Assembly (NCBI GenBank): GCA_900313615.1
Contig: OMRP01000005.1
Location: 62,001 to 126,000 of the forward strand
DNA from: an uncultured Prevotellaceae bacterium
GTDB lineage: Bacteria; Bacteroidota; Bacteroidia; Bacteroidales; Bacteroidaceae
Length of the DNA stretch: 64,000 nt
Direction: 5' to 3'
Shown here: positions 61,059-64,000 of the stretch, one piece after another
How the letters are laid out: each line of letters begins with the position of its first letter
Position numbering within the stretch: the first letter of the stretch is position 1
Made by a program: the position numbers and the translations under genes
The notes under the pieces: model-generated
Told to the model about the DNA's origin: nothing
Seen by the model: the letters and a program-made list of their open reading frames with translations, nothing else
Databases searched by the model: none

Positions 61059-64000
61059 TTAAAAGTTCAACTTGAGACCGAAGGTGTAAATGCGTGAGGA
61101 AGGATAGCGATAGTAATCGATGCCTTGCAAGAGCACGTTCTGACCGTTAGCACCGATTTCAGGGTCATAGCCGTCGTAACCGGTGATGGTAAACAGGTTC
61201 TGGATATTGGCATATACTTGCACCCAGTCGAGTTTCGCTTTGCTCAGCCATTTCTTCGGTAAATTCCAAGCCAGCGACAGACTCTTCATGCGAATATAGG
61301 AACCGTCTTCTACGAAACGGGAGGAGATTCGGTTATTGTCATTCTGACTCTCACCGCTAACGCTGATACGCTGTGTACGGGCGGTCTCGGGATTCAACAC
61401 GTAAACGTTGGAGATGTCATTCAATGAACCTTCTGGATCGTACATGCCTATCTGTGCGTAGTCATTCACCATCGTTAGTTTGTTGCCCCATGCAGTGGGG
61501 TCGCTATGTTTCATCTTCACGGCGTTGTAGATGTCGTTACCTACACTACCATTGATGAAGAAGCTCAATTCAAAGTCGCGCCATGTAATGGTGTTGTTGA
61601 TACCGAACGTGAAATCGGGGTTCGGGTCACCAATATATTTGCGATCGGCAGTTGTAATCTTGCCGTCACCGTTTACATCCTCAAAGATGTAATCGCCAAC
61701 CCAAATGCCGCGCTGTTGGATGGGGTACATATCATCTTCCAGTGATTGGGCGGGGCGGGCAACGGGGATGCGGTTTCCGTTTTGGTCGAGCAGGAACTCG
61801 CCCAAGGAGTTCTTCTGGTAGAAATCGCTCTCCTGTGTGAACATGCCGATGACGTTGTAACCGTAGAAACGGCCAACTGGACCTCCAATTTCTGAAAGGG
61901 TATAAGTGCTGCCACTGTCAGCGGAAAGGTTGCCAGGGATGGTACCTTCGTCACTGCTCAAAGCGGTCAACTTGTTGCGGTTTAAAGAGAAGGTGATGCC
62001 TGTACGCCACTGCCAGTCTTTGTTGGAGATGTTTACCGTGTTCAAAGTAAACTCGATACCTTTGTTTTCAATGGCACCGGTGTTAACCTTCGGGGGAGAA
62101 ATACCCATCCAACCACTATTATTAATAATATAATAAGGTAGAGTGGCATCCATCAACAGATTGTCTGTCTTCTTCAGGTAAGCGTCAACGATGAACTCGA
62201 TGCGGTTATTTAGGAACGAAAGGTCTAAACCTATGTTCCATGCTTTTGTCGACTCCCATTTCAAATCCTGGTTACCGAAGTTGCCGGAGAAATAGCCGGT
62301 ACCCCATGCGGTAACGGCATTCTTCATGGCAACGCCATACGAATAGCTGCCAACGCTTTGGTTACCAACAAGACCCCAGCCTAAACGCACCTTGGCATTG
62401 CTCAGCCAGCTATGGGTACTTTCCATAAATTTCTCGTTGCTCAAACGCCAAGCTAAAGCCACTGAGGGGAAATAACCCCAACGATTATTCTCACCAAAAC
62501 TTGATGACCCATCGGCACGTAATGTGGCGGTCAGCAGGTAACGGTCGAACATATTGTAGTTTAAACGGCCATAGTAAGACTCAATAGACCAGTCAGCGCC
62601 TTGTTCACCATTGGTAGAGGTGGAGGCATCGCCAACACCTATACTCTTGATGGCATCGGTGATATAACCCTTACGACCCATTGAACCATTATACCACTCG
62701 CCTTCCTGGGTCTCATGACCACCCATTACTTGAAGGTGATGACCTTCGGCGATGTCGAAATCGTAGGTTAGGTATTGTTTGAACGACTCATATTTGTTCC
62801 TACTGTTGCCACGTGTTAATTGAGACTCAATATGTTGCTGTGCAGTGTCGTAGCTAGGACGGAAGAAAAGACTCTGGCCCCAGCTGCGGTTGCCACCATA
62901 CTCAATGCGAAGGGTAAGGCCCTTGATAGGCGTGATGTTGGCATAAGCATTGTAGTCAAACTGCTGCCCCTTGCGGAGGTTGTCTTTCATCTCCGCTTCA
63001 AACAGGGGGTTAGAGTTGTAGTTGTGTTCCAGATTGGTACCGAAATCCCAAGTGCCATCGGGGTTGTGGGCCGACATATCTGGATATTGAACTAGGGCGG
63101 TCTGAATAACGTTGTTCTCATCGAACGTAATCACTTGCTTGGTGCTTGAATAGGCCGTGTTGATGCCAATCTGCAACCAGTCGGTGATGTTGGTGTCGAA
63201 ATTGCCACGGAATGAGACGCGCTTGAACGAAGAACCTACACCTACACCGTCTTGGTCGAGGTAACCACCAGAGAAAGAGTAATGCATGTCCTTAGTACCA
63301 CCATTCACGTTCACCTGGTGATTGTGCATGAAAGCGGTATTGAACAACTCGTCCTGCCAGTTCGTACCATCAGTGAGCAAACTCTGGTCTTGCAACTCTT
63401 CGCGTTTACCATAACCATATATCTCGGCTCTTACATTATAGAACTTGGCAAACTCGGGAAGATTCATCACATCCAGACGCTTGGGCATCGATTGCCAGCC
63501 CATATATCCTTCATAGGTAAGTTTGGCTTTGCCTTCCTGTCCGCGTTTCGTGGTGATGAGCACCACACCGTTAGAGGCTCGCGAACCATAAATAGCCGTT
63601 GCAGAAGCATCTTTCAACACTTCGATACTGGTGATGTCACTCGGGTTAATCGAAGCCATCACACTGGTGTTCTCGCCTGTCTGGCCCGACATGGCAATAC
63701 CGTCGATGACATACAACGGCTCATTGCCGTTCAACGAGTTGATACCACGAATCTGAACGGAGATACCACCACCAGGCGTACCGGAGTTCTGGGTGACGGC
63801 AACACCGGCAATACGGCCTTGCATGGCTTGTTCCACCGAGGTGTTCACGCCTTGTTTGATGGCTTTCTCGTCAATGCTCGCCACAGAACCGGTAAGGTCC
63901 GAACGTTTCATCGTACCATAACCAACAACAACAACTTGATCCAGCATGTTGTCATCGGTCTGCAACTGTACATTGTGCTGACCGGCACGGCTGATGGTCG
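61059..64000 (-). CDS. SusC-family TonB-dependent transporter (N-terminus outside window)
   Basis: The frame stays open to the right edge, so the signal peptide and most of the N-terminal carboxypeptidase-like domain are missing. Visible: TonB box region before the plug, LDQVVVVGYGTMKRSDLTGSV, plug domain with EVLKDASATAIYGSRASNGV, and a long barrel ending GLKLNF with a C-terminal Phe. About 980 residues remain. It imports oligosaccharides with SusD. First known gene of the PUL here; regulator not seen. Confidence 0.93.
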   Translation of the reverse strand, partial: TISRAGQHNVQLQTDDNMLDQVVVVGYGTMKRSDLTGSVASIDEKAIKQGVNTSVEQAMQGRIAGVAVTQNSGTPGGGISVQIRGINSLNGNEPLYVIDGIAMSGQTGENTSVMASINPSDITSIEVLKDASATAIYGSRASNGVVLITTKRGQEGKAKLTYEGYMGWQSMPKRLDVMNLPEFAKFYNVRAEIYGYGKREELQDQSLLTDGTNWQDELFNTAFMHNHQVNVNGGTKDMHYSFSGGYLDQDGVGVGSSFKRVSFRGNFDTNITDWLQIGINTAYSSTKQVITFDENNVIQTALVQYPDMSAHNPDGTWDFGTNLEHNYNSNPLFEAEMKDNLRKGQQFDYNAYANITPIKGLTLRIEYGGNRSWGQSLFFRPSYDTAQQHIESQLTRGNSRNKYESFKQYLTYDFDIAEGHHLQVMGGHETQEGEWYNGSMGRKGYITDAIKSIGVGDASTSTNGEQGADWSIESYYGRLNYNMFDRYLLTATLRADGSSSFGENNRWGYFPSVALAWRLSNEKFMESTHSWLSNAKVRLGWGLVGNQSVGSYSYGVAMKNAVTAWGTGYFSGNFGNQDLKWESTKAWNIGLDLSFLNNRIEFIVDAYLKKTDNLLMDATLPYYIINNSGWMGISPPKVNTGAIENKGIEFTLNTVNISNKDWQWRTGITFSLNRNKLTALSSDEGTIPGNLSADSGSTYTLSEIGGPVGRFYGYNVIGMFTQESDFYQKNSLGEFLLDQNGNRIPVARPAQSLEDDMYPIQQRGIWVGDYIFEDVNGDGKITTADRKYIGDPNPDFTFGINNTITWRDFELSFFINGSVGNDIYNAVKMKHSDPTAWGNKLTMVNDYAQIGMYDPEGSLNDISNVYVLNPETARTQRISVSGESQNDNNRISSRFVEDGSYIRMKSLSLAWNLPKKWLSKAKLDWVQVYANIQNLFTITGYDGYDPEIGANGQNVLLQGIDYYRYPSSRIYTFGLKLNF

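Overview
The window looks like a chromosomal segment of a gut or rumen Bacteroidales bacterium, most likely Prevotellaceae (Prevotella/Segatella type). The grounds are: repeated Bacteroidota promoters (TTTG, 19-21 nt, TAnnTTTG); a SusC/SusD polysaccharide utilisation locus; secreted proteins with a type IX secretion C-terminal tail of the form PRGIYIVNGKK; many signal peptides ending A-Q; and a sodium- and sugar-polymer-oriented gene content. I see no tRNA, rRNA, insertion sequence, prophage or CRISPR array.

Layout. 1-3.7 kb (minus): a tandem ABC ATPase (cut by the window edge), ruvC, a metallo-beta-lactamase-fold hydrolase, rsmG and a DUF3298-like lipoprotein, tightly packed. 3.8-6.5 kb (plus): HAD phosphatase, panB, MFS transporter. 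6.6-13 kb: uxaB with a LacI-type operator candidate, a YycJ-like hydrolase, greA, a GlsB/YeaQ membrane protein, a beta-carbonic anhydrase, two GNAT acetyltransferases with an unknown protein, and an exported flavodoxin. 13.1-21.5 kb (minus): a seven-gene run between two terminators: GH95 alpha-L-fucosidase, a small secreted protein, aldo/keto reductase, lactonase-type amidohydrolase, zinc alcohol dehydrogenase, then a Memo-AMMECR1 fusion and its radical SAM partner. This puts a putative L-fucose oxidation route in one transcript with the functionally unresolved AmmeMemoRadiSam system. 21.6-28.5 kb: a two-domain esterase, GH51 arabinofuranosidase, a beta-barrel protein, a DUF4380-like protein and a sugar O-acetyltransferase.

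28.6-31.7 kb (plus): the three-gene proton-translocating transhydrogenase, whose beta subunit has a coiled-coil linker insertion and an atypical NADP loop. 31.8-41.9 kb: dapF, several lipoproteins, a 5'-nucleotidase, an SH3 protein, a CE15 esterase, a TlpA-like protein, rlmH and phosphoglucomutase. 42.4-44.7 kb (plus): a Lys/Glu/Ala-rich secreted protein, an M15 peptidase, queD and queE in one coupled operon. 44.7-50 kb: glmS, a trypsin-like protease with a coiled-coil insertion, a beta-barrel protein and a DegT-type aminotransferase. 50-55.9 kb (minus): a tandem duplication of a large type IX-secreted protein, each copy followed by an unlisted 59-residue protein. 56.1-64 kb (minus): a PUL of SusC (5' end outside the window), SusD, an IPT-domain glycan-binding lipoprotein and a BACON-GH5_4 endoglucanase, pointing to xyloglucan or another beta-glucan.

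Two intergenic regions carry what look like free-standing small RNAs: a plus-strand transcript at 39.30-39.39 kb and a minus-strand structured RNA at 42.12-41.94 kb. A recurrent feature is short low-complexity tandem tails that begin at stop codons. Several glycan genes (GH95, GH51, CE15, the double esterase, GH5_4) together suggest growth on fucosylated, arabinosylated and esterified plant cell-wall polymers. All family calls come from reading the sequence; none was checked against a database.
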